Shown here: positions 43,689 to 52,198 of the stretch, one piece after another | Layout of the letters: each line of letters starts with the position of its first letter | Numbering within the stretch: position 1 is the first letter of the stretch | Source: Labilibacter marinus | Lineage (GTDB): Bacteria > Bacteroidota > Bacteroidia > Bacteroidales > Marinilabiliaceae | Length of the DNA: 64,000 nt | Direction: 5' to 3' | NCBI RefSeq assembly: GCF_001659685.2 | Contig: NZ_LXYE02000002.1 | Location: forward strand, 1 to 64,000 | Translations under genes and position numbers: made by a program | The notes under the pieces: generated by a model | The model's database searches: none | What the model was told of the DNA's origin: nothing | The model's input: only the letters and a program-made list of their open reading frames with translations

Positions 43689-45821
43689 GTGCATCTTATT
43701 TTGAGAGGAAATAATAAAAAATATATTCTGGTGTACTTGTTTCTTATACCTTTTGCTTTACAAGTAAATGCCAGCCAGCATTATAAACTATTAGTACTAC
43801 ATAGTGATCCACAAAATTATCCAGCTGTTAGTTATTTTAACGAAGGGATGCAACACTATTTTGAACATTCGGATTTTGACGTAACTATTCATTATGAGAA
43901 TTTTGATTCTTCAAATTTAGGAACTAGTGTAGCCTACAGAAACAAGTTTTCGCAATTATTAGAGTTAAAATACAAAGATCATTTACCCGATGCGATTATT
44001 TGTACCGAAAGAGATGTTGCTATTTGGTATTCTAATTATTTGCCTTCAATATTTAAAGGTATTCCTTCTTTTTACTTAGGAGGCATTTATGATTTAGAAA
44101 AATTACCAAGCCTGAATACGATTGAAGTAATGAATGATATTAAGGATTGTTTCAGAAATATAATGGATGTTCTACCAGGTACTAAACATATCTATTACTT
44201 TACGGATAAATTTACGCATCAGCGCTTGGTTGATGAGTTTGGGCAGGTTGATTTCAATGTAGATATTCATATTATACAAGACAAAACTCCCAAAGAAATT
44301 GTAAAAATACTTCAAGAATTACCTAAACAATCGGTTGCATTCTATCAATACATTCATAAAAATCGTAATGAAAACGTTATACCCTTTGATGCCTTAAAAG
44401 AAATTAGTAAAGACCTGCAAGTTCCATTATTTGTAAATGTATCTCATTATATAATCGATAATGTTTTAGGAGGAAAGTGCATAGATTTTAATAAATTAGG
44501 GTACAAAACAGCTGCCTGTATTGATAGTACTTTAATGAGCAAAAATACGCATTCTAATTACTATCGCATCAATAGTTCACGCTTTATTTATAATCAAAGA
44601 GCATTAGATAAATTTAATATATCCACATCTCATCTTCCTGACAATACTACTATTATAAATAGTCATAAAACGATTTGGGATTACTGGATTCCTATATCCT
44701 TGTTTTTGGTGTTAGCTATTATTGAAGCTATTTCAATAGTGATACTATTATGGCAAAGAAAAAAAACGAAGGCAGCAGAATTACTGGTTCAACAAATTAA
44801 TAATGAACTGGAAAATACTATTGATGAGCAAGTATCAGAAATAAAAAAGCAGAATATATTATTAAAGCAGAAGCACGAGAAAATACTTATTCTACAAAAA
44901 CACAAGGAGCTCATTTCAAATATGATTGTACATGATTTAAAAAATCCACTTTCTGTAATTTTAAATTACAATCGTATAAGCAATTATAAATTAAGAGAAG
45001 AGTTGGTTCAGGGAGCTGGTAAAAGTATGCTCAGCCTAATATCCAATATTATGGATATGTACAAATTAGAGAATCGACAAGATCAGTTAAAATTCAATAC
45101 ATTTTCGGTTTCTAAGCTAATAAAACAAGCCTTAAACGAAATGATCATTCCGGCTCAAGGGAATTGTATCATCATCAATACCCAGAATAATTATGACGGT
45201 TTAATCAATGCAGATATCGAAATTCTTACACGTGTACTGATTAACCTGTTATCTAATGCCATTAAAAACTCACCCAGTAGGAGCACTATTCAAATTGGTA
45301 CAGAATATCTTGAAAAAGAAAAAATGCTCAAAATAATTGTAAGCGATAGTGGAACGGGTATTGATGAAGCTTTAATGGATACTATTTTTAATGATTCCCA
45401 GAAAAGCTTTAAAAAAGACCGTCTATCATCGGGTTTGGGTCTTACATTTTGTTCAGTGGCAGTGTCAACATTCAAAGGTAGTATTGGTGTAAAAAACAAT
45501 ACAGATATAGGTGCTTCTTTTTGGTTTACTATCCCTTATAAAGAAAAGTTTGATAAGCCTTTTAATTACGTAATCAATGATGATAAACGAATAGATGATA
45601 CTAATGCATGTGCATGTGTTGAAATTAAATTCATTGAAAAACTGAAAAGATTAAAAGTTTTTCAGTTTTCTGAGATACAAGATATTTTAAATAAAATAGA
45701 TGTAGAGACTAATAAAAATACTTTAGTTTTTATTGCAAAGATTAGAACAGCCATTAGACTTTGCGATGAGGAACTTTATTTAGACACTTTAAATGAATTG
45801 GAAAAACGAACTAAACAGTAG
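43689..45821 (+). CDS. Sensor histidine kinase with periplasmic substrate-binding-like sensor
   Basis: Membrane histidine kinase of 710 residues starting with GTG (no nearby in-frame ATG). A signal-anchor (about 10-29) precedes a periplasmic region (about 30-310) whose YKLLVLHSDPQNYPAVSYFNEGMQ opening looks like an ABC-type substrate-binding-protein sensor. A membrane helix lies near 332-354, then a coiled coil. The H-box VHDLKNPLSV has its His near residue 415, with an N-box (INLLSNAIKNSP) and a G-box (DSGTGID, SGLGLTF). After the ATPase domain there is an unusual helical tail of about 90 residues. The last 29 bases overlap the response regulator gene, so the two are a cotranscribed pair. 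Confidence 0.88.
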   Translation: MHLILRGNNKKYILVYLFLIPFALQVNASQHYKLLVLHSDPQNYPAVSYFNEGMQHYFEHSDFDVTIHYENFDSSNLGTSVAYRNKFSQLLELKYKDHLPDAIICTERDVAIWYSNYLPSIFKGIPSFYLGGIYDLEKLPSLNTIEVMNDIKDCFRNIMDVLPGTKHIYYFTDKFTHQRLVDEFGQVDFNVDIHIIQDKTPKEIVKILQELPKQSVAFYQYIHKNRNENVIPFDALKEISKDLQVPLFVNVSHYIIDNVLGGKCIDFNKLGYKTAACIDSTLMSKNTHSNYYRINSSRFIYNQRALDKFNISTSHLPDNTTIINSHKTIWDYWIPISLFLVLAIIEAISIVILLWQRKKTKAAELLVQQINNELENTIDEQVSEIKKQNILLKQKHEKILILQKHKELISNMIVHDLKNPLSVILNYNRISNYKLREELVQGAGKSMLSLISNIMDMYKLENRQDQLKFNTFSVSKLIKQALNEMIIPAQGNCIIINTQNNYDGLINADIEILTRVLINLLSNAIKNSPSRSTIQIGTEYLEKEKMLKIIVSDSGTGIDEALMDTIFNDSQKSFKKDRLSSGLGLTFCSVAVSTFKGSIGVKNNTDIGASFWFTIPYKEKFDKPFNYVINDDKRIDDTNACACVEIKFIEKLKRLKVFQFSEIQDILNKIDVETNKNTLVFIAKIRTAIRLCDEELYLDTLNELEKRTKQ

Positions 45822-46641
45822 GATTCTAATTGTTGATGATATTATCGAGAATCTGGAATTGATTTCTCAATCATTACAAGAAGCCATGCCTAATTGTATT
45901 ATATATCAAACCAATAGTGTTAATAATGCTATTAAAATTGCTCAGGAAATGCATCCCGATATTGTGCTTAGCGATTGGGATATGCCTTTAAAAGATGGGA
46001 TTGATTTAATAAATGAGCTTAAGAAAGATGATAAAACAAAGGATATACCTGTTATTATATTAACTGGTATAAATTGCGATTCTAACAGTTTAAAAGTGGC
46101 ATTAGAAGCTGGAGCTGTTGACTTTTTAAAGAAACCCTTTGATATAATAGAATTACAAGCCAGGATACATGCCACCTTATCCATAAATAATGAGCACCAA
46201 GAGTATATCAGCTCTAAAGAAAGAGAGCTTATTCAAAATGCGCTTAACTTAGAAAAGTCTATTGAGTTTTTGGTAAAGCTTAAAAGTAAATTAAGTCAGT
46301 TTAAACAGAATGCAAATCTTCGAAAAAAGGATCAAGCTGATATTGATGAAATGCTTGAGCTAATAGAGGATAGAACTTCATATGATAATTGGAACCAATT
46401 TGAACTGGTGTTTCAATCGGTGCATCCCGACTTTATAAAGAAACTTTTAAAAGTCTACCCCGAATTAAGTATGGCCGACCTTAAGTTATGTGTGTTAATC
46501 AGGCTTAATATTAGCATTAAAAACATAGCTTACATACTTCATATTAAACCAGAAAGTATAAAGGTTTCACGTTCAAGGCTCAGAAAAAAAATGAGATTAG
46601 AACAATCCCAGAATTTAGTTTCATTTTTATCTCAGTTTTAA
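45793..46641 (+). CDS. Response regulator with receiver and C-terminal helix-turn-helix
   Basis: Receiver domain in residues 8-125 with acidic pair Asp15/Asp16, phospho-acceptor Asp61 (SDWDMP), Thr91 and Lys114. A helical, charged linker (about 130-200) follows, then a C-terminal domain (about 215-282) with LSMADLKLCVLIRLNISIKNIAYILHIKPESIKVSRSRLRKKM. That pattern matches the LuxR-like helix-turn-helix found at the end of Bacteroidota regulators with TPR or Y_Y_Y domains. It is 282 residues long and starts inside the kinase gene, so translation is probably coupled. The likely targets, by position, are the divergent giant surface protein gene and possibly the nearby small genes that share its upstream motif. 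Confidence 0.88.
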   Translation: MNWKNELNSRILIVDDIIENLELISQSLQEAMPNCIIYQTNSVNNAIKIAQEMHPDIVLSDWDMPLKDGIDLINELKKDDKTKDIPVIILTGINCDSNSLKVALEAGAVDFLKKPFDIIELQARIHATLSINNEHQEYISSKERELIQNALNLEKSIEFLVKLKSKLSQFKQNANLRKKDQADIDEMLELIEDRTSYDNWNQFELVFQSVHPDFIKKLLKVYPELSMADLKLCVLIRLNISIKNIAYILHIKPESIKVSRSRLRKKMRLEQSQNLVSFLSQF

Positions 46642-46669
46642 ATGATTGTGACAAATGGATTATTAAAGT

Positions 46670-47659
46670 TTATAAAAGTCGACCATTTCTGTAAGATGAA
46701 GGAGACATTCCAAACTTATTTCTGAAACTGCGAGAAAAATGAGCGGAATCATTATAGCCTAAGTCTAGAGCAATGTTTGTAATGGGAGTACTAGTGTCTA
46801 TTAATAAATTACGGGCATTTTCAAGTCGAGAATTTTGTAAAAATTTGATAGGAGGAACGCCAAAAATTGTTTTAAAGTTATGATGAATTCCAGATTCACT
46901 AATTCCAAACTCAAGAGCTAAGGATTTAATATCAGGTGGATTATTGATTCGCTCGAGTAGTGCATCTTTAATTTTGTGCATAACTTTTAGGTTCTCTTCA
47001 ATAACATCAAACATTTTACTCTTTTCTTCCTGTAAAGAAAGCTGAATAAAAAAATGGGTTAGTAGAGCCAATGCCTTCGATAACATCAATCCATTTTTTC
47101 CAATGCGCGTTTCTTGCAATCTAAATATATCATTAAAATACTCCTCAATACTTAAGTCGCCATATAGCTGATGTTTCCAAGCCAAATTAAAATTTATTAG
47201 TTCAGGTAACTCGGGCCATGTATCTTCACTAAACTGCGTTAAAACATTAGTGTTGACCTGAAAGCCTATCAAGTATATTTCTTCACCCTTAGGAATCAAT
47301 AAATTTAAAGGTGTATGCCGATTAAACAAGCTAATATTACTTACTTTTTCATCGGTAAACTTGTAGTATTTATTAAATGTATCCTCAACCAGTTCTTTGT
47401 TACAGAAACGAACTATAGTAAGTGGTTTTTCCTTAATATCATCATCTTCTAATAATACATCTACATTAAACTTAGCGCGAATAATATTCATCTGTAATCC
47501 TTCAATTTGATTGAAAAAATTAACCTTTACAAAAGAATTACCATAACTCCCACTTAGCTCATGTTTCTTAACCGTTAGGTTTGAAAAAATACTTGTTAAA
47601 GAATTTATCGATTTATTAATGGAGGTGTATTTTATTTTTATCGTTTTAGCCTCATTCAT
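46670..47659 (-). CDS. AraC-family transcriptional regulator
   Basis: Protein of 329 residues with a C-terminal AraC double helix-turn-helix (about 230-329). The first reading helix lies around IKSLALEFGISESGIHHNF and the second around PITNIALDLGYNDSAHFSRSFRNKFGMSPSSYR. The N-terminal 220 residues are not a recognised cupin and resemble PchR-like regulators only in layout. It is divergent from the sulfatase gene at 47803 with a 143-base shared upstream region, so it probably controls that gene. Its ligand is unknown. Confidence 0.9.
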   Translation of the reverse strand: MNEAKTIKIKYTSINKSINSLTSIFSNLTVKKHELSGSYGNSFVKVNFFNQIEGLQMNIIRAKFNVDVLLEDDDIKEKPLTIVRFCNKELVEDTFNKYYKFTDEKVSNISLFNRHTPLNLLIPKGEEIYLIGFQVNTNVLTQFSEDTWPELPELINFNLAWKHQLYGDLSIEEYFNDIFRLQETRIGKNGLMLSKALALLTHFFIQLSLQEEKSKMFDVIEENLKVMHKIKDALLERINNPPDIKSLALEFGISESGIHHNFKTIFGVPPIKFLQNSRLENARNLLIDTSTPITNIALDLGYNDSAHFSRSFRNKFGMSPSSYRNGRLL

Positions 47660-47802
47660 TTATATAGCATTTAAAGCATAAATATAAACTATTTATAATT
47701 TGTGCAGATATCGACAAGTCATTTGCAGGTATATACAATTTTCACACTGGAATAATTTCAAATTTTGTCATGTAAAAATAAGTATCCTTAAAAATACAAG
47801 AC

Positions 47803-49317
47803 ATGGAAAATTTAATTAAAAGATTAATCTTAGCATCATTTGTTATACTCCTTGGAGCAGTTGCAACTATAGCTCAAAAGCAACCAAATATTTTAGTCAT
47901 CATGGGCGATGATATCGGAGCGCCAAACCTAAGTATTTACGGTCATGGCATCATGGGCTATCAAACTCCAAATATTGATAGAATCGGAAAAGATGGTTTA
48001 ATGTTTACGGATTATTATGCTGAGCAAAGCTGTACAGCTGGCCGTTCTGCATTTATAACAGGACAACATGTTATTAGAACAGGCCTGTCCAAAGTTGGCC
48101 TTCCTGGATCTAATATTGGCATTCAGGATGAAACGGCCACATTGGCTGAAATGCTGAAACCTTTGGGTTATGCGACAGGTCAGTTTGGGAAGAATCATTT
48201 TGGAGACCTAGATAAACATTTGCCTACTAATCACGGATTTGATGAATTCTTTGGTAATTTATATCATTTGAATGCAGAGGAAGAGCCTGAACATCAAGAT
48301 TGGCCAACTGGAGAAGAGGCTAAAAGAGTAGCAGTACCAAGGGGTGTTTTGCAAGCATCTGCCGATGGCCCGATTAAAGATACTGGACCTTTAACCAGCA
48401 AAAGAATGGAAACAGTTGATGAGGAATTTATGGCGGCTGCTTTTCAATTTATGGAAGAAAAAACAGCAGAGAATAAGCCGTGGTTTACATGGATGAATAC
48501 AACTGGTATGCACTTCTGGACGCATATAAATGACGAATGGAAAGGAAAGTCAGGCTTGGGTGATTATGCTGATGGTATGTTACGCTTAGACTGGATTGTG
48601 GGTGAATTTGAAAAAAAGCTAAAGGAATTGGGAGTAGATGACAACACCATAGTAATTTTTACCACAGATAATGGTGTACATCAGGCTACCTGGCCCGATG
48701 CTGGTGTAACTTGGTTTCACGGTGAAAAAACAACGAATTGGGAAGGTGGTTTCCGAGTGCCTTGTTTAGCAAAATTCCCTGAAAGATATGATATTGAACC
48801 TGGAACTATTGTAAATGACGTTACATCACACCTAGATTGGGTACCCACACTACTAGCCGCAGCAGGAGACAAAGATACGCCAGAAAAGCTTTTAGCAGGT
48901 ACTTTCGAATCTAATAATAAAGTATTTAAAAATCATTTAGATGGGTTTGATATGCTACCATTATGGAGCGGTAAAACGGATGAAAATCCTCGTAAGTATT
49001 TCATTTATGCTACCGATGCAGGCGAAATTTCTGCCATTAGATTTGCCGATAGATGGAAGGCTATGTATATGGAACAAAAGGCAATTGGTCAGGATGTTTG
49101 GGTATATAAATTAGAATCTCTAAAAGCACCTCTGTTATTTGACCTCAGAAACGATCCTTTTGAGAAAGCCAGAGAAACAAACAGCTATCATGATTGGTAT
49201 GCTAGGCACCCATTCGTATTTGGCTGGGCTGCAAGTTATGTGATAGAGTTTAAATCAACCTTTGAAGAATATCCTGCTGTTCAAAAGCCAGCAACATGGA
49301 ATATAACAGAGTTATAG
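47803..49317 (+). CDS. Exported arylsulfatase (S1 family, AtsA-like)
   Basis: Sulfatase of 504 residues with a cleavable signal peptide (about 1-24, ending ATIAQ). Metal aspartates are in IMGDDIGAPN (36-37). The formylglycine motif is CTAGR with Cys77, a C-x-A-x-R form. GKNHFGD, HEPG-like TNWEGGFRVP and TTDNGVH segments complete the active-site architecture. The long GHGIMGYQTPNIDRIGKDG stretch and the C-terminal FVFGWAASYVIEFKSTFEEYP segment are typical of a broad arylsulfatase subgroup common in marine bacteria. It is divergent from an AraC regulator and convergent with an MhpD/FAH-type gene, apart from the main polysaccharide locus. Confidence 0.9.
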   Translation: MENLIKRLILASFVILLGAVATIAQKQPNILVIMGDDIGAPNLSIYGHGIMGYQTPNIDRIGKDGLMFTDYYAEQSCTAGRSAFITGQHVIRTGLSKVGLPGSNIGIQDETATLAEMLKPLGYATGQFGKNHFGDLDKHLPTNHGFDEFFGNLYHLNAEEEPEHQDWPTGEEAKRVAVPRGVLQASADGPIKDTGPLTSKRMETVDEEFMAAAFQFMEEKTAENKPWFTWMNTTGMHFWTHINDEWKGKSGLGDYADGMLRLDWIVGEFEKKLKELGVDDNTIVIFTTDNGVHQATWPDAGVTWFHGEKTTNWEGGFRVPCLAKFPERYDIEPGTIVNDVTSHLDWVPTLLAAAGDKDTPEKLLAGTFESNNKVFKNHLDGFDMLPLWSGKTDENPRKYFIYATDAGEISAIRFADRWKAMYMEQKAIGQDVWVYKLESLKAPLLFDLRNDPFEKARETNSYHDWYARHPFVFGWAASYVIEFKSTFEEYPAVQKPATWNITEL

Positions 49318-49344
49318 CTTATATAAAGCAGCAAAACAATTTAC

Positions 49345-49387
49345 AGAAGATGATTTCTATATTTTAAGTAATAAGAAATCATCTTCT
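49345..49387. terminator. Long perfect hairpin between convergent sulfatase and hydratase genes
   Basis: 14-bp perfect stem AGAAGATGATTTCT / AGAAATCATCTTCT with a 15-base loop. The T-run is weak on both sides, but the position fits a shared terminator. Confidence 0.7.
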
Positions 49388-49471
49388 AAAATAAGTTTCT
49401 TTGCAAAACAAAATATTTGGTGTAATACCTAAGCAATAGAATCCTCTTTAAATAAGTGAGTGTCAAAATAT

Positions 49472-50170
49472 CTATTTCACTTCCAGTTTTAACTTACCCA
49501 GTTTTCCGTAGTCTGCAGTATAAGTTCCTTTTTCAATAGCATGTATTTGTCCTAGAGCTCCAGTAATTACAATGTCACCTTTTTTAGGCGAATAACCATG
49601 CTCAATGGCAAAGTTAATAGCCACGGATAGAGCTTCCCATTGGTTATCCATTGCATCCGTTCCCTTACCTGTATTAATAGCTGTGTTGTTATGGAAAAGT
49701 TCAGCGACTATGCTGTTTGGATCAACGCTTCCTACGGGAACAGCATCACCAAGTACTTGATGCGAACTAAAAGTGTTGCTTCCAATTAATTCAGGAACGG
49801 TAATGTTTGCAGGATCTTCTGAAGTTACATCAGGTACTTCAAATACAGGAAGCAATTCAGCAATAAAAGATTGTACATTTTCTACAGAGGTAAGTTCACT
49901 AACGTCCTGCGCTAATCGGTAGCCTATTTCAGTTTCAATCTTAGCTAATTTAAAGTCGCTAAGCTCAATGGTACTGTTGTTTTCAAGGTTGCCATCTTGA
50001 TAAAGTACACCAGCAAGCAATGTGCTTAAGCCCATGTTTTTCTGTCCACCTCTTCCTGAAACTGCCGCTTTGTATCCAGCAATTCCCTTTGTTTTAATTA
50101 CTTCGGTAACCAATTTTTTCTGATTTGCATAAGCTTGTTCTAGAACGTCGCTTGGAATTAGTTCAGCCAT
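49472..50170 (-). CDS. 2-keto-4-pentenoate hydratase/FAH superfamily enzyme
   Basis: Soluble 232-residue protein of the MhpD/fumarylacetoacetase-like fold. It shows the GLSTLLAGVLYQDG segment, the metal-binding Glu-x-Glu in AKIETEIGYRL, a central DNQWEALSVAINFAIEHG and the closing KKGDIVITGALGQIHAI. Family members hydrate or decarboxylate 2-keto-enoic acids, or split beta-diketo acids with Mg2+. It is divergent from the GntR-led sugar-acid operon across 275 bases containing an operator-like palindrome, so it may act on an intermediate of that operon, for example a 2-keto-3-deoxy acid. Its own substrate is not determinable. Confidence 0.75.
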   Translation of the reverse strand: MAELIPSDVLEQAYANQKKLVTEVIKTKGIAGYKAAVSGRGGQKNMGLSTLLAGVLYQDGNLENNSTIELSDFKLAKIETEIGYRLAQDVSELTSVENVQSFIAELLPVFEVPDVTSEDPANITVPELIGSNTFSSHQVLGDAVPVGSVDPNSIVAELFHNNTAINTGKGTDAMDNQWEALSVAINFAIEHGYSPKKGDIVITGALGQIHAIEKGTYTADYGKLGKLKLEVK

Positions 50171-50390
50171 AATATGTTATTAATTAATGTTTGTGTGGTA
50201 TATTCGAAATCATCCGCTTCTATTTTTGGATGAAAATATTCTTCATTTAAAATTTCACGCTAAAATATAATTTATTTTGGAATAATTAGGAAGTGCATAA
50301 ATGTTCCGAATTCCTTGATTTACCTATGTTTTAAATGTAAGTGATAGAATATTAGCAAAGTATGAGGTTGAAATAAAAGAAATGATTTAC

Positions 50391-50420
50391 TTTGGAATTA
50401 AGAAATAAGTGTTAAATTTG
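50391..50420 (+). promoter_or_regulatory. Promoter of the GntR-led operon
   Basis: TTTG at 50391-50394, 18-base spacer, TAAATTTG at 50413-50420: a close match to the Bacteroidota TTTG/TAnnTTTG promoter. Transcription would start near 50427, within the palindrome that follows. Confidence 0.65.
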
Positions 50421-50422
50421 AA

Positions 50423-50436
50423 TTTTGTATACAAAA
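50423..50436. promoter_or_regulatory. GntR-type operator palindrome TTTTGTATACAAAA
   Basis: Perfect 14-bp palindrome of the TTGTATACAA form bound by FadR-subfamily GntR regulators. It lies between the -7 element and the GTG start at 50446, as expected for autorepression. Confidence 0.7.
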
Positions 50437-50445
50437 AACAAACAA

Positions 50446-51102
50446 GTGAGTAGAGTACAGATTGAACAGCCAGATTTGAGTAAGCCCATTTACGATAAAG
50501 TAAAGGCCATGATATTAAGTCAGGAGTTAAAACCTGGGCAAAAAATCATTCAAGAAAAACTGTCGGCACAATTAGGTGTAAGTCGCACGCCATTAGCAAA
50601 AGCACTTCAAATGTTAGAGTTTGAATTGTTGGTAGAAAGCAAGCCCAGAAGGGGAATGTATGTAAAGGATATTGACTTACAGGAAATGTTGGAGGTTTTT
50701 GAATGTAGAGAGGCGCTAGAAGGAATGGCTGCTCGAAAATTAGCCGAGCTAACAAATAAGGATACGATTAAAAGGATGGAGGCTTTAATCACTCCATTTA
50801 TGAATAAGGATAAAAAAATAGTGACAACGAAATATGCTAGAGCCGATGAGAAATTTCATCAAATATTAATTGATGATACAGGCAATAAGGTATTACGTCG
50901 CCTATTTGTTTTTGGAAGTATCCATGATAAGATTGCCCAAATGGGATTGGTTCGACCACCAGAGGAGACCTTAGAAGAGCATATTAAAATTGTAGAAGCC
51001 ATTAAAGAAGGGGACGGAGATAAGGCGGCAGAAGCAGCTTCAATGCACGTTCGTAGGTCAAGAGAACTGATTGAAAAAGAAATTCAGAAGATAGATAACT
51101 AA
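50446..51102 (+). CDS. GntR-family (FadR subfamily) transcriptional regulator
   Basis: About 218 residues from the GTG at 50446. The in-frame TTG at 50425 lies upstream of the expected transcription start and inside the operator, so it is unlikely to be the start. The N-terminal winged helix spans YDKVKAMILSQELKPGQKI through QLGVSRTPLAKALQMLEFELLV. The all-helical FCD ligand domain follows, with the metal/ligand pattern ECREALEGMAARKLAEL, DEKFHQILI and EEHIKIVEAIKEGD. Such regulators respond to sugar acids or other carboxylates. It is the first gene of a six-gene operon, 14 bases before the next gene, and probably controls its own promoter. Confidence 0.9.
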   Translation: MSRVQIEQPDLSKPIYDKVKAMILSQELKPGQKIIQEKLSAQLGVSRTPLAKALQMLEFELLVESKPRRGMYVKDIDLQEMLEVFECREALEGMAARKLAELTNKDTIKRMEALITPFMNKDKKIVTTKYARADEKFHQILIDDTGNKVLRRLFVFGSIHDKIAQMGLVRPPEETLEEHIKIVEAIKEGDGDKAAEAASMHVRRSRELIEKEIQKIDN

Positions 51103-51116
51103 TAATTAATTAAGAA

Positions 51117-52163
51117 ATGAAGAACTACAAAATTGCTGTTATTCCTGGAGATGGTATTGGTCATGAAATTGTGCCTGCAGCGGTTAAAATTTTAGATGCA
51201 GTAGCTTCTAAAAATGATTTTGAGTTAACGAAAGAAGACTTCACCTTTGGCGCTGGTCATTATTTAAAAAATGGTGAGTTTATGCCAGAGAATGGACTGG
51301 AAATCTTAAAAGGATTTGATGCCATATTTTTTGGCGCAGTAGGGCTACCTGCTGTGGATGATTCTTTACCAGCCAAGGATTATACGTTTAAAGTAAGATC
51401 TGCTTTCAGACAATATGCCAACTATCGACCAGTAAGAACTTATGCAGGTATCGATGGACCACTTAAATCTGATAAAGAAATTGATATGGTGGTGGTGCGT
51501 GAGAATACAGAGGGTGAGTTTGTTCAAATAGGAGGTCAGTTCTTCCCCGATTTTGAAAATGGTTTTGGTGTAGATACTTCTGTGTTTACACGTAAAGGAA
51601 CCGAGCGTATAGCACACTATGCATTTAAATTAGCTCGTACCCGAAGAAATAAAGTAACCTTTATTACTAAATCAAATACTTTAATTAATAGTTTAACCTA
51701 TTGGGATAGAGTGATCAATGAAGTAGCTGTAAATTACCCTGATGTAAAGTGTGAGAGAATGTACATTGATGCAGCAGCGGCTAACTTTGTGCTTAAGCCA
51801 GAAACATTTGATGTGGTATTAACCACGAATTCGTATGGTGATATCTTAAGTGATTTAGGTGGTGCTATTATGGGAAGTTTAGGTTTAGGCGGCTCAGGAA
51901 ATGTTAACCCTGAAAAAGATTATCCATCTATGTTTGAGCCTATTCATGGTTCTGCTCCAGATATTGCAGGTGAGAACAAAGCCAATCCTTATGGTCAAAT
52001 TTGGTCGGCAGCTATCATGTTAGAGCATTTAGGCGAAAGCGAAGCAGCGCAACAAATTATGGTGGCCATGGATAAAGCTACGGCTGATGGTATTTTGTCT
52101 GTTGATTTAGGTGGTAAGTATGCTACCGATAAAATTGCAGATGAGGTAATTAAAAGATTATAA
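51117..52163 (+). CDS. Tartrate/D-malate/isopropylmalate-type beta-decarboxylating dehydrogenase
   Basis: A 348-residue member of the isocitrate/isopropylmalate dehydrogenase family. It shows PGDGIGHEIVP (9-19), FDAIFFGAVGLP, the VRENTEGEF signature, the catalytic-lysine segment ITKSNTL, the Mg2+-binding TNSYGDILSDLGG and the NAD-binding HGSAPDIAGENKANP. The RPVRTYAGIDGPL stretch and the missing LeuB-type signatures place it closer to tartrate/D-malate dehydrogenases (TtuC/DmlA) than to LeuB, as far as can be judged by eye. It would oxidise a 2-hydroxy acid next to a carboxylate, with or without decarboxylation. It is located in the GntR operon, so a sugar-acid-derived substrate is likely. 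Confidence 0.85.
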   Translation: MKNYKIAVIPGDGIGHEIVPAAVKILDAVASKNDFELTKEDFTFGAGHYLKNGEFMPENGLEILKGFDAIFFGAVGLPAVDDSLPAKDYTFKVRSAFRQYANYRPVRTYAGIDGPLKSDKEIDMVVVRENTEGEFVQIGGQFFPDFENGFGVDTSVFTRKGTERIAHYAFKLARTRRNKVTFITKSNTLINSLTYWDRVINEVAVNYPDVKCERMYIDAAAANFVLKPETFDVVLTTNSYGDILSDLGGAIMGSLGLGGSGNVNPEKDYPSMFEPIHGSAPDIAGENKANPYGQIWSAAIMLEHLGESEAAQQIMVAMDKATADGILSVDLGGKYATDKIADEVIKRL

Positions 52164-52198
52164 AAGGAATTACTGAAAATACGTGTATTTAAATTGTT

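Noticed and set aside
50425-50445. TTG start of the GntR regulator
   Set aside because: It lies before or at the predicted transcription start and inside the operator palindrome. The GTG at 50446 fits better.
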